Assembly: GCA_015178975.1 (NCBI GenBank)
Contig: WHVD01000071.1
Coordinates: 186,001 to 250,000, forward strand
DNA from: Hysterangium stoloniferum
Lineage: Eukaryota; Basidiomycota; Agaricomycetes; Hysterangiales; Hysterangiaceae
DNA length: 64,000 bases
Reading direction: 5' to 3'
The notes beneath the pieces were generated by a model. That model searched no databases and was not told the origin of the DNA. It was given only the letters and a program-made list of their open reading frames with translations. A program made the translations under genes and the position numbers. Positions 1-9,177 of this stretch are shown here, one piece after another (the first letter of the stretch is position 1; every line of letters starts with the position of its first letter).

Positions 1-3000
1 ATCTTGTCATGCATGGTCCGATTCCAGATGCGGCCAGCTTGTTTCATGCCATACAAACCCCGGATAAGATGCCAAACCCAAGACTCCTTTCCTGCTTCTT
101 CAAAGCCCGCTGGTTGATACATGTATTGAGTCTCATCGTCAGGGAGTAGGCCATACAGGAAAGCGGTCTTGACATCAATCTGTTGTGCATCCCAACCAAA
201 ATGTGCTGCGATATGCAGGAGAAGTCGCCACGACTCCATCCGAGCTGTAGGTGAGGTCGTTTTAGTGTAATCCCGGCCATGAACCTGCTCGTACCCCCGA
301 AACACCAGCCTAGTCTTGCGCCGAGTCACCTCACCTAGGGCATTCCGTTTGACATGAAAAATGGGCTTGCCCTTATGGATCTTGGTGCCCGAGGGGACAT
401 CAGACAGTGGAACTAACCTGTATACTCCCATACTTTTCAGAGATGCAAGTTCCTCCTGGTAGCTGAGACGCCAAGCATCACCATGAGGTGAATCCCTGGC
501 CTCCTCCCAGGTAAGTGGGTCCATCTCATAGGGCACTGAACCACTAGAGATCGCAGCTAATACATCCTCATGGGACTCGGCCAGCCCCCCCGGCTCCTCT
601 GTGTCCTCGGGAATGTCAGCAATGTCTGCATGCAATTGCTGAAGAGCAAGGCGACGCTGTTCTTTCTGTGCACGCACATGGGCTGCACTGTCAATGGAGG
701 CCTGGACAGCAGTAGCTACCCGGGAGGGGCGATCTGCAATGCGTGTGGCTATGCGATTGGACCAACGGATGTTAATATCAGTGGGCACAGGGAGTGCTGG
801 GACAGGAGGGACAGGGGGTATCGAATCGGTACCTGGGATAGGGAGAGCTGGTGGCACATTGGAGGTACTAGGTGTAGGAATGATCGGCTCAGAGTCATCC
901 AACAGGGGTGGTGAGGGGTTCATATCATGAGTCAATGGGATGTGCGGTGGTGGTAACGTACCATTAGAGCCTGGGCTTGGCCTAATGTGGCCATCGTGAC
1001 TTTCAAGGAATCGCACGTGGTAAGAGACATAAATCAAATTCGTCTTTGGGTCGTAGCATCAATACGCCTTCATGTTGGGTTCGTATCCTAGAAGAATACA
1101 TTCGATTGATCGCTCGTATACTTTGGGGTTATGTTTGCTGAGGATGAGGACGAATGCCCGACACCCTGCCTCCCGTAAATAAGTGACATCCGGTGACCGG
1201 CCATGCCAAAGTTCCCAAGGTGATCATTTTTGAAGTTGAACTGTAGTAGTTTTTGCGTGTACATGAGTCGCAGTAAGGTAAAATTCCTCCCAAAATTGGG
1301 CATGTAAGCCAGCATATATACGCATAGTACGTGCCTTCCCCATTAAAGTACAGTGTATGTGCTCGACACGGCCTATATGCGCAGATGTATAAGGTGCTGT
1401 GTATTCGTGCCGGGTCCCACGAGACTCGAGCCACTGTTGCATTCGATTACTTCTTAATTCGCCATTGTCTGTCCTGTACACTCCGACTTTCAGGCCGGTC
1501 TCCACCTCCCGTGCACGTTCCCAGGTCTGGAGCGCTGGAAAAGCATCACTTTTATGGGTTAGCGGGATTGACCAGGGGTAATGCGAGTAATCATCAATAA
1601 TATTCATAATATATAATGATCCTGTGCGGGATGCAACATCATTAGGACCTGCCAAATCCACCCAGACCTTTTCCAAGCGCCTTGTAGCCTTATGCCCATC
1701 CCCCTGTGCTCTCACCTTGGGTACAGAATTTTTGGTCTGCTTTCCGAGGATGCAAAAATCACACTTGGGTGGATGCTGGTGAGTGGAGAGTGGCACACCT
1801 TTGATGAGACCATTTTTGACCATATCCAGGATGGATTGATAATTCGCGTGACCCAAATGACGGTGCCATGTGGCAAGATCAGGATGACCATGGGAGAAGA
1901 AAACCTGGTCCGAGGCAGTAGACTGTAATGTTAAGGAATATAAGTTCCTGTGGGGAAGTAGTGAGCCTTGCGCAATGGTTGCACCAGAAGGACTCGTGAG
2001 CCAGCATGAGGAATGACTGAAATGAGCAGTCACATTGGAATCTCTAGTGATACACCTAACAGAGATAAGTCGAACGGATGCAGTAGGGATGTAAAGAACA
2101 TCACGGAGAATAATGTGGGTCCCATTCTCAATGCGAAGGTGAACATCACCCAATCCGATAGCCATGACCGATGACCCCCCCAGGCCTGTGACAGGGCGTG
2201 GGGATATGGTGCGTAAGGAGATAAAGTCGGTATGGTCTGGTGATACATGTATACTGGCACCTGTATCAAGCCAGAAGGGGTGTGGAACGGGAGGTGAGCT
2301 GAGAAGGGGAGGGGCCGATGTGCCCAGCACTGATGTGCCCAGCGCCGATGTGCCCACTGGAGAACTATGTAGGTTCCAATTTACGGTGACATGTGGGTTA
2401 TCATTAGTGGCTATCCATCCAGCATATTCAGCCTGATCAGAAGGCGTCATCACCATGGCAGGCTCTTCAATCACGGTACCAGCGAAAGCTGCATCATTTG
2501 GTAGGGGCGTGTCCATATATGCGGTAAAGACTTGACCGTTCGCACCTGTGATGCTGATGGGGAACTTACCTGCAGGTGCAGGTGTAGAATTTCCGGATTT
2601 CTTAGCTTCCAGATCCCTGTGCCGGGCAGCTTTGCCTTCTTCGATGCTTTTGCCAGCCATCCCCCCCCCAGCTGAAACACAGTACGCGATCGTGTGTCCC
2701 TGTTTGCGGCAATTCGGGTTGCTACAGGTAACAACAGGACGTTTCGGGGAAGTGAATTGTGTTGAAAGGGCGATGGCGTCCACAGGCGCAGTACGCTGGG
2801 TATCAGATGCAAGAAGGCGCTGCTCATTTTCGAGCAGGAGGATAATGCGAGCAGAAGTGTAAGGGGTAGATGCAGAGGACTCAGAAAGGTCTCGTGTGAT
2901 CAAGGAGCGTAAATGGGGAAAATCCCCAAGGGAGTTCAATAAGGCAATGCACTTAAAAAGGTCCTCAGTGAGCTGGCCCATCTCGAACGCACGGGAGATA

Positions 3001-3434
3001 GCACGGCATATTTGAGAGGCGGTAGTAGAAAGAGAGATCGACTTGGAACACTGGAGAGTGAGGGCCTCCTGGATCAGTTGCACCTGGCGAATGGGCCCCT
3101 CGTTCCGATGGCGAAGCAGAAGGGCGTCCCAACAGGGCTTCGCACCCTGAATAGGCTCGGCGAAGTCCCACTCAGCCCTGGACAGGGTCGAGAGGATCAA
3201 GGCATGGGCGAGGCCATCATTTGCAGCCCAGTTCTGCATAGCAAGAGGATCGGAAGATACTGGGGAGGGGGTGGTGCCAAGGGCATAGGAAATGAGGCCA
3301 GTGACCGTGAGGTAGTGCCGAGCACTGTGGTACCATTCAGAGTAGTTTCCCAAATCCTTATCGAGCTTAGTATCTGCATAAACAACAGACGTGCGCAACA
3401 GAGGGATGGACGGGGTAGAGGCCGGCATAGACAT
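1..3434 (-). pseudogene. Ty1/Copia gag-pol polyprotein, nearly intact, truncated by window edge
   Basis: This is a Copia-type gag-pol read on the minus strand. The start is set at the ATG at 3434, which sits in GCCGCCATG; upstream codons in the frame are non-ATG. In order it shows a gag domain, a zinc knuckle (CSNPNC then H and C, CX4CX4HX4C), the protease motif WLDTGAS, a pre-integrase WHRHLGH...CDFC block, an integrase core (VWVDLAGP, YRTDNGEL, GRVE) and, below 1223, the connection domain and RVT_2 reverse transcriptase (LVFRGYEQVHGRDY, WDAQQIDVKTAFLYG). The edge cuts before the YxDD box. The frame is broken only by TGA codons at 1224-1226 and 1059-1061; at the second the family has arginine, which fits CGA-to-TGA. 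It is probably a recently dead copy. Confidence 0.93.
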
Positions 3435-3477
3435 GGCGGCGGAAAAAAAATTGGGTAAGTGTCTCAGTAGGGACAAA

Positions 3478-3488
3478 GGCCCATAACC
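3478..3488 (-). promoter_or_regulatory. Copia primer-binding site, half-tRNA-iMet type
   Basis: On the minus strand the sequence next to the 5' LTR reads AACA then GGTTATGGGCC. GGTTATGGGCC is complementary to the anticodon stem-loop of initiator tRNA-Met (GGCCCAUAACC). This is the priming mode of Drosophila copia, in which a cleaved half-tRNA is the primer. The second Copia element has the same word at 54722. The match to the tRNA is from known sequence; use as a primer is inferred. Confidence 0.75.
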
Positions 3489-3740
3489 TGTTAAAATATA
3501 TAGTCCCTAAGAAGAGCTCAGTCTCGTATAAGTATAACGGACTAATATAATGTGTACCTAAGAAGAGCTATTGTATACAGTAAGCGCATATACTAAGAGA
3601 GAAAGGATCGTTCTGTGCTCACCTCAGTCTCGTATAAGTATAACGGACTGAGGTTAAGCTATGTAGGTTATCCCTTTATATATTCTACATAAACAAAAGG
3701 ACCATGTGCTCATATGTGAGACGTGTGGATGAGTGGAGCC
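3489..3740 (-). repeat. 5' LTR of the minus-strand Copia element, outer end approximate
   Basis: The LTR begins at TGTTAAAATATATAG immediately outside the primer-binding site. Inside it TCTCGTATAAGTATAACGGA occurs twice (about 3522 and 3627) and CCTAAGAAGAGCT twice (about 3507 and 3557), giving a modular repeat structure as in many U3 regions. I could not fix the outer end or a target-site duplication, so 3740 is an estimate set by where S-family gene sequence begins. Confidence 0.5.
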
Positions 3741-3784
3741 TGATCGTGACGACCGATCATGTTGTTACCGCACCGGTATCACCG

Positions 3785-4090
3785 TTATTCAGACAGTCCC
3801 CAAATATGTTGACCCTGCCACATATATGCGGTGCCTTTTGTCTTCAACATGTGCTTCTTGTCGTCGTGGGCCCGATAACATAAATCATGGCCGGGATCAT
3901 TACAGCCCCATCGTTCTCGAAGCTTCTCCCTGAATACCTCTCTCATCCCCGTCTTAATGATCTGGTCGCGCTGCTCTGAGGTCAAGACACCCGTGGAAAC
4001 TAAGGGCGGGACATCTTCAACGCCGTCAAGGTAGGACTCGGCCGTGGCCAAATCGCGATCCCCCAGAATCATCTCATTGAAAGTGGACAC
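3785..4090 (-). CDS. S-family hypothetical protein, 5' exon, diverged copy
   Basis: A 101-aa ORF starting MSTFNE. It aligns with the ORF at 38573 over about 60 residues, with shared core GVL(S/T)SE(E/Q)R and IIKTGMRE followed by FREKLRER. Similarity in both protein and upstream sequence (to about 4340) shows a duplicated gene including its promoter region, here inverted relative to the 38.5 kb copy. After QHIW the copies diverge and this one reaches a stop, so it is probably 3'-truncated next to the Copia LTR. I do not recognise the family; no signal peptide or membrane segment is seen. Confidence 0.5.
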   Translation of the reverse strand: MSTFNEMILGDRDLATAESYLDGVEDVPPLVSTGVLTSEQRDQIIKTGMREVFREKLRERWGCNDPGHDLCYRAHDDKKHMLKTKGTAYMWQGQHIWGLSE

Positions 4091-4363
4091 TCGTGGGTAG
4101 CAGTAGTACTTACACTAGAAGGGGTGCGGAGATTTATGGCGCAGTCAGTCGGAGTGTTCTACAGACTTGTGGCTGTGTTTACACAGGATTCACAGCATGT
4201 CATCCCTGCCTTCGTAAGCAAAATCGCCTGACCTTCTTTGAACTAAATAGACCCGGTGCACTCAGGCACGTAACTACTTTCTTACACCTTCCGCTGAAGG
4301 CTCACACAGCATCTAATAATAGTTTAGACAATTGTCACCCCCCATAATACACGTCAGGTAATA

Positions 4364-4543
4364 CTAGCTTCCACTAGCCGTGTTATTATCTGTCTTTCTG
4401 AGTGGAAGGTTTCGCCCCAGGCTCACACTAGTGATTCGTGGATATGGATCTTCAATGCGACGATGACAATGGAGATCCATGATTGTGACCCACCCGCAGC
4501 GTGATCGCAGGCGGAGTTCGTCTGGTACGTACAGAATCACCAT
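4364..4543 (-). CDS. K-family small ORF, 59 aa, shortened copy
   Basis: The ORF begins MVILYVPDELRLRSRCGWV and matches the ORF at 50889-51149 almost residue for residue. The copies differ by a 3-bp in-frame indel (CHRRIED here, CRCIEE there), which favours coding constraint. This copy stops early at TAG where the other continues. No known domain was recognised. It lies in the 4345-5630 block that is repeated at 50960-52170. Confidence 0.4.
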   Translation of the reverse strand: MVILYVPDELRLRSRCGWVTIMDLHCHRRIEDPYPRITSVSLGRNLPLRKTDNNTASGS

Positions 4544-4579
4544 TCTGGTAATACTTACATATCCCCTTTTTCTTCGTTC

Positions 4580-4863
4580 TTGTCGGCCCCTTTGATACTG
4601 GCCACTCCACTGTTCCTTTTGGGCTTCACAAAGGTGGCACGACAGTCCCTCTTCTGTCCCACCCGATGGTCATCCATCGCAGCTCTGAGATTCATGCCTC
4701 AATCCACCATTCATGCTCTCGTTTTTAAATTATTGTCATTCAGGGAAGTAATGATGTACTGTGAGTTGATCCGAATTTCTCAGTTGATAATCGGCCACTG
4801 GCAACACCCAGTGGGCATCGCAGCGACAGTAAAAAAAGTAATTATATGCGCTCTTACATTGGC
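4580..4863. other. Part of the 4345-5630 repeat block without a resolved gene
   Basis: This stretch is closely repeated at 51180-51470, and its right part at 40722-40850. Open frames exist on the plus strand, but indels between copies shift them, so I do not call a plus-strand protein. It may be the 3' region or introns of the minus-strand M gene. Confidence 0.4.
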
Positions 4864-5600
4864 TCAAACTATATAGCTGTCTAAATTTGGTAAATACAGC
4901 TCCAAAGTGAGTGATGAAAGGGCGACGCTATTGAACTGGCCCTGGTTTGGTTGAGATGTGTCGGCATTATCCAAGAGAAATGAATAGGAACGAATTGTGT
5001 CCAATTGGTGGTGCAAGACCTTTGTCATAGAAACCATTTTCTCCAACACGTATATGGAGTTCTAATTACACGCTCCCGATGGACCAGTGGAAGGTGTGAC
5101 GACAACGCAGGGGAAGGAACGCGCGGTGAAATCAAAGACACATGAGCCAGGAACGGATGGAATGTTCGTTGATCGAGCTGCGCATTGTGACATTGAACGA
5201 GGGAAACAAGAATGGCGATGGAGTAGAGCTTGTGCACTGTGGTACACGGGGATTCGGGGTCGGACGGTCCAGCTTCAGAGTCAACTCCATTTTTCCTTCG
5301 CCAGACGTCAGGAGAGCCCGACCTGGCCTCGTGTGCCACACAATGAGACTGGTAGAACAATCCTTTGTACAACAGATTGGGAATTGAAGGATGAGGGTGA
5401 AGTAATCAGATGAAGTGGAGTGATCGCTGATTGTGCGGCTTGATCTTGTCACAAGAAAAATAAATATAAAAATTAGGCTCACCTTTTTTTTGGAAACACC
5501 ACGAGTAATATCGTTCGTACCCGTGCTTGTATATCCTAGGGTAGCATGGATTGGCGGCAAAATAGTGGAGCCCTTGGTAAAAAAAAACAACTATTCCTGA
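4864..5600 (-). pseudogene. M-family gene, exons of unknown function, copy 1
   Basis: Minus-strand exon-like blocks recur in at least three close copies (here, 40870-41520, 51480-52150) and two diverged ones (36370-36680, 36900-37190). The first block contains PRIYKHGY and an AAAAAAG|GTGAGC donor near 5480. The next reads CPTSLIV-type residues, ELTLKL, then HKLYSIAILVSL. A later block reads SFLLDNADTSQPNQ. The frame ELTLKLIAG...ILVSL stays recognisable in the diverged copies, which supports real coding. Exon junctions cannot be completed here and no domain is recognised. Confidence 0.45.
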
Positions 5601-5835
5601 TCAATCCGGTGATTTGAAGAGGATTAAAGTACAATATACACAACTGGATGTCGTAATTTGACTATACCCTGCAGAGCATGCACAAACGGCATCCGGCCGG
5701 ACAGGAGTACATTACAGTAAATTTGATTGCCTGTTGAATGATTACCTCTCCTTTAGTTTCAATTACCCCGCAGATGCTCGGCTCAATAGAACCGCATGGC
5801 TGGTGGGAGATGTGTTCTTAAACAACGCCTACTTT

Positions 5836-6175
5836 TCAACAAACATCAGCCACACACAAGAGGTCCCACATGGAACACTCCTTGATACATTTACATCGAT
5901 CAGAAGTTAGGTCGCAAATTGGTTCTTTGTATCTACGGACATCAGGGTGAAACAATATTGTATAATTCTTTCTAAACGCGGCGTCGAGGCTGCAGACTGA
6001 TATGTATGACGCGTCGCCTTTGTCCAACCTTTTTTAAAACCCCGCTTTCCCAATCTATGCCCCAAACTTGTTTTTCGCCATAAACAACTTATCAACTGCG
6101 TCACCTGACGCCTCTTCTGAAACAACATTCTTCTCTTTCCAAATAGGACAGTATTGGCATATGTGTGTAGATAAT
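5836..6175 (-). pseudogene. J-family gene fragment with a J-domain-like HPD motif
   Basis: The 63-aa ORF (5836-6027) contains AAFRKNYTILFHPDV followed by CKCIKECSMWDLL. This matches a DnaJ J-domain pattern: helix II ending in HPD, then helix III with an aromatic/hydrophobic end. Upstream, NVVSEEASGDAVDKLF is open in another frame, so an intron or frameshift lies near 6030. Copies occur at 52420-52720, 26090-28235 (split) and 48480-48690 (truncated). It is divergent from the adjacent F-box gene, with start regions close together. The J-domain call rests on the motif alone. Confidence 0.45.
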
Positions 6176-6195
6176 TTCAATAATTGTTACTCTAG

Positions 6196-6859
6196 TTGCC
6201 ATTGCTAACGTCACCTTTAAGAGACGATATAGATGCACAACGACTCATCCCGCTCAACCGTTCCGGGGTAAAATTAGGCGAATTCTTTTGGAACGAACAA
6301 CCTAACATCATAGTATTACTATGCTGGCCTGTAACGTGTGATGTTTTAATGGAAAATATCGAAAATAATTGGTCTATCGTTCGGCCTAGGATGGCAGGTA
6401 TATTTACACTCTCTCAAAAATAATCACATCCCTAACAGAATATGTAGTTCCAAATACCCAAAAATCAAGATTGAACAGCTCCCATGTGATATTCATCTCT
6501 CCATCTTTAATGCCCTCCAAGTCGAAGACACCGTCAGGGGCATAACTACGGAAGCCAGTCTGGAAGAGATGGGTGTCACACAGGCGATATTATCGCGAAT
6601 TTGCTGGTCTCATGATCGCTCTTCGTCTATGGCCTATCAAGGAGACATCCACCGTGGTACCTGGGCGGGCGATCGTATTCACATCATGTGTGAGAATCGA
6701 CACGATGTCGTCTTGATGGCGGAATCGAAGGATCCTTCCAAAGCACCTTGGAAGGACGTCACAGAAGCGTGTGTCCAGATGCTCCTTGATATCCGGAGTG
6801 CTGAAGTCGTACCTCAGTCGAACGGGTCGATAGAAATCGACTGGGGTAGCTATTGGTAG
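6196..6859 (+). pseudogene. F-box family pseudogene with internal deletion and frameshift
   Basis: This copy begins with the same N-terminus as the intact ORF at 52737 (SPLRDDIDAQRLIPLN). One G is missing before the donor (CCTAGGATGG against CCTAGGGATGG), so the frame is lost. The 50-bp intron at 6398-6447 keeps its CCCTAAC branch-like site and TAG acceptor. After VEDTV the sequence jumps to the GITTEASLEEMG region, deleting several hundred bp that include most of the F-box and the middle domain. The C-terminal IHRGTWAGDR and APWKDVTEACVQMLL blocks remain open to 6859. Confidence 0.8.
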
Positions 6860-6870
6860 TTTGGGTGTAT

Positions 6871-7266
6871 TTATACGTGACTTTGGAACAAAAGGGACGG
6901 AGATACCCGTAAATCACCAAGAGTCATAAATATGTTCGGAGTTGTCAGTGCTTCCATGACAGTATGCCATTTTCGTACAGGCAATAAGCAACAAAGACCT
7001 CTGAACCCCGCATCCTGCATACATTGGGTGATGACTGCCATAGGATTTGTAAAGCTTTCAGGAAACTGCTCCTTGCCCTGAGATTCAAAATGACACCCCA
7101 GAATTTGTAGACTATCAGAGGATGCAAATGTTGATAGAGATCCGGACTTATTCAATTCAATGAGGTCGTATAATTTTTTTTTTTTGAGGATGATAACATA
7201 GGTGGAAGAATTGTGAACGGGACAACAGTTTGTATCCAGAGCTTTCAAAGGATGGAGATGTGGCAA
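6871..7266 (-). CDS. Hypothetical ORF, 131 aa, low confidence
   Basis: An uninterrupted minus-strand ORF with no second copy in the window. It has a lysine run encoded by a long T tract near 7175 and no recognised domain or membrane segment. It could be a fragment of a host gene or of an unidentified transposon. Only openness supports it. Confidence 0.2.
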   Translation of the reverse strand: MPHLHPLKALDTNCCPVHNSSTYVIILKKKKLYDLIELNKSGSLSTFASSDSLQILGCHFESQGKEQFPESFTNPMAVITQCMQDAGFRGLCCLLPVRKWHTVMEALTTPNIFMTLGDLRVSPSLLFQSHV

Positions 7267-8483
7267 TTATTCATGATTGCAGCTGCCACAGTAAATGTCG
7301 GTTAGCCTATTGAACACTTCCTATGTTATAAGAAGATAATATTGAACTCTGCACACCTTGGGTTATTGGCCAGTGTACACTTGTCGGGAGGTGTTACTTA
7401 GTAGCATTCGGTATTTCAGGATCCAGGTAGGTTGACCGGTTATCATGCCTATGGCAGATTGTACCTCCTTTACAAGGGGATAACAGCCTGCTACATGAAC
7501 AATGCCCAAATGCAGTGCATTTGCAATTACATTAGCATTACCAGAAAAGAAGGTGCAGTGGAAGTGTGTACTAATGTTGTCTTAAAGTTTGAAGACAGCG
7601 TCAGCAAGGGGCCATCCCTGAGACTCTCCTTTGCAAGTATCCGTTCTTCTCGCCATCATGCAACCACTCTGCACTTACAAAGGATGAGGTTTGATGTTTA
7701 CAAGGGTCTCGCAGCCGGCTTCCTTGTCTCTGATATCCTTAACACTCGCTGATTCATGTACAGCTGTAAGCCAGACTTCCTAATATAGCCCACTAACTTG
7801 TTTGTCCTCCTTTCCTTGGTGCCACCCTCCGAAAGCACTGCCAAAGAAATAACGGTCACATGACTTATTCACATTGACTTAATGTTTCTTTACCATGACA
7901 CACAGATATCTCCTGTAACATACATGTGTAAACATTTCCATAGAAATATATACGAAGCCGGCACATTAAGGCAGAACACAATGTAATTGAAGACAGCCTG
8001 GAGGAAAGGGATCACCAGACATCTGTCTGAGGCACAATGTTTATTCTCCACATGTTGGAACAAAGGAGAGTTTGACTTAATTGTGGACCATCTAACAGAT
8101 TCTATATCATTTTGTAATTCCATCAAATTCAGAAATGTGAATGGAATTTTAAATTGATTGATTATGCACATGTTCTATGTGATGTTAAATCCTGCAACCA
8201 CATCTGGGAGTTTTGTGGATTTTAAATTGGATCATCCTCTGACAAGTTACAGGAAAGATAAAGGGATACAGAATACCACTGGACTATACAAAATTGAAGG
8301 AGTTTATATTTAATGATATGGTTGATGCTTAAAGAATCCTATGTACACCTGATCACCCTCCACCTACCTTTTGGATCCTTAACCAATTTTAAATATTATA
8401 AGGATCCAATAGAGATTATTGGAGTTTATATAGGATAAAGCTCTACTACGGATCCTAAAATCTTTTGGAGAGGGGTTTTCCTG
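7267..8483. other. No gene recognised
   Basis: Short unrelated ORFs (7432-7752 plus, 7890-8171 minus) are present, but neither shows a recognisable domain, an intron pattern or a paralogue here. No terminal repeats were seen. The last 100 bp may be decayed upstream sequence of the hydrolase fragment. Confidence 0.4.
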
Positions 8484-8816
8484 GTGACTACTGTTAATAA
8501 TAGCAAGTCTTCACATAAAAAGGCTTTGATGCTAGCCAACCAAGCTCATGAAGGGCATCTTTTCAAGTATCAGTTGTTTGCTGAGAAAACTGAAGGCATC
8601 CTATTTCTTGGAACACCTCATCAGGGAACCAATGGTGTAACCATAGCACAACATCTTGCTGATATATGTTCCATTAGCACTCGATTTAATAATTCACTCA
8701 GGAAAGATTTGGTGAAATACTCCAAGATGTTACAGGATCAGGTCACAGCCTACACTGCTATTAGTGGCCAATTTATGACAAAGTTCTTCTATGTAATGGT
8801 AGTGGACTTGGGTTAG
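8484..8816 (+). pseudogene. Alpha/beta-hydrolase fragment (SesB/DUF676-like), C-terminal half
   Basis: The ORF reads KKALMLANQ, then EGILFLGTPHQG and a helical stretch HLADICSIS...FNNSLRKDL. In fungal SesB-like serine-esterase domains, often found at the N-terminus of NLR-type proteins, the GHSLGG nucleophile elbow lies just before KKALMLAN and FLGTPHQG follows. The elbow itself is not visible because upstream sequence is degraded. The ORF runs into unrelated sequence after FMTKFFY. It is a diverged relative of the gene at 21353, not the other half of it. Confidence 0.6.
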
Positions 8817-9177
8817 GGCAGACTTGGCATCGGGGCCACCAGGCCCACCTGACTGGTGGTGTCTTAGACTACTAGTGTGTTTGTTTCACGGGTCTTTACT
8901 TGTTGCAAGGGGCTCTACTGCTATTATCATAAATAGGTAGATCCCTTGTATGGTTACAATAGTCTCTTTTGAATTGGAACCTAGTCCTACTCATTTCATT
9001 CCCTTTTGCAAGAGCTCTCTGAGGGATTACACTACTTCTTCATAGTGGAACCCTTACACTTTTTGAGTATATTGTTTCCTATTTAACATTCTTTATTATC
9101 ACTACTAGTGGACTGATCACCCACTAGGTTCTTTTACCATGTGTGCATCTGTAATTCAACATAAATACTTTTGTCAA
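8817..9177. other. Possible leader or LTR remnant upstream of the Gypsy gag
   Basis: There is no ORF. A self-complementary stretch (CCACCAGGCCCACCTGACTGGTGG, about 8838-8861) is visible. Its position before the first gag-like ATG suggests an LTR or leader, but I could not find a matching 3' LTR. Confidence 0.3.

Noticed and set aside
7432-7752. 106-aa plus-strand ORF
   Set aside because: No domain, no second copy and no intron signals; open length is within chance for this composition.
8820-9177. 5' LTR of the Gypsy element
   Set aside because: No matching 3' LTR, primer-binding site or TG start could be paired with it; left as a possible remnant.
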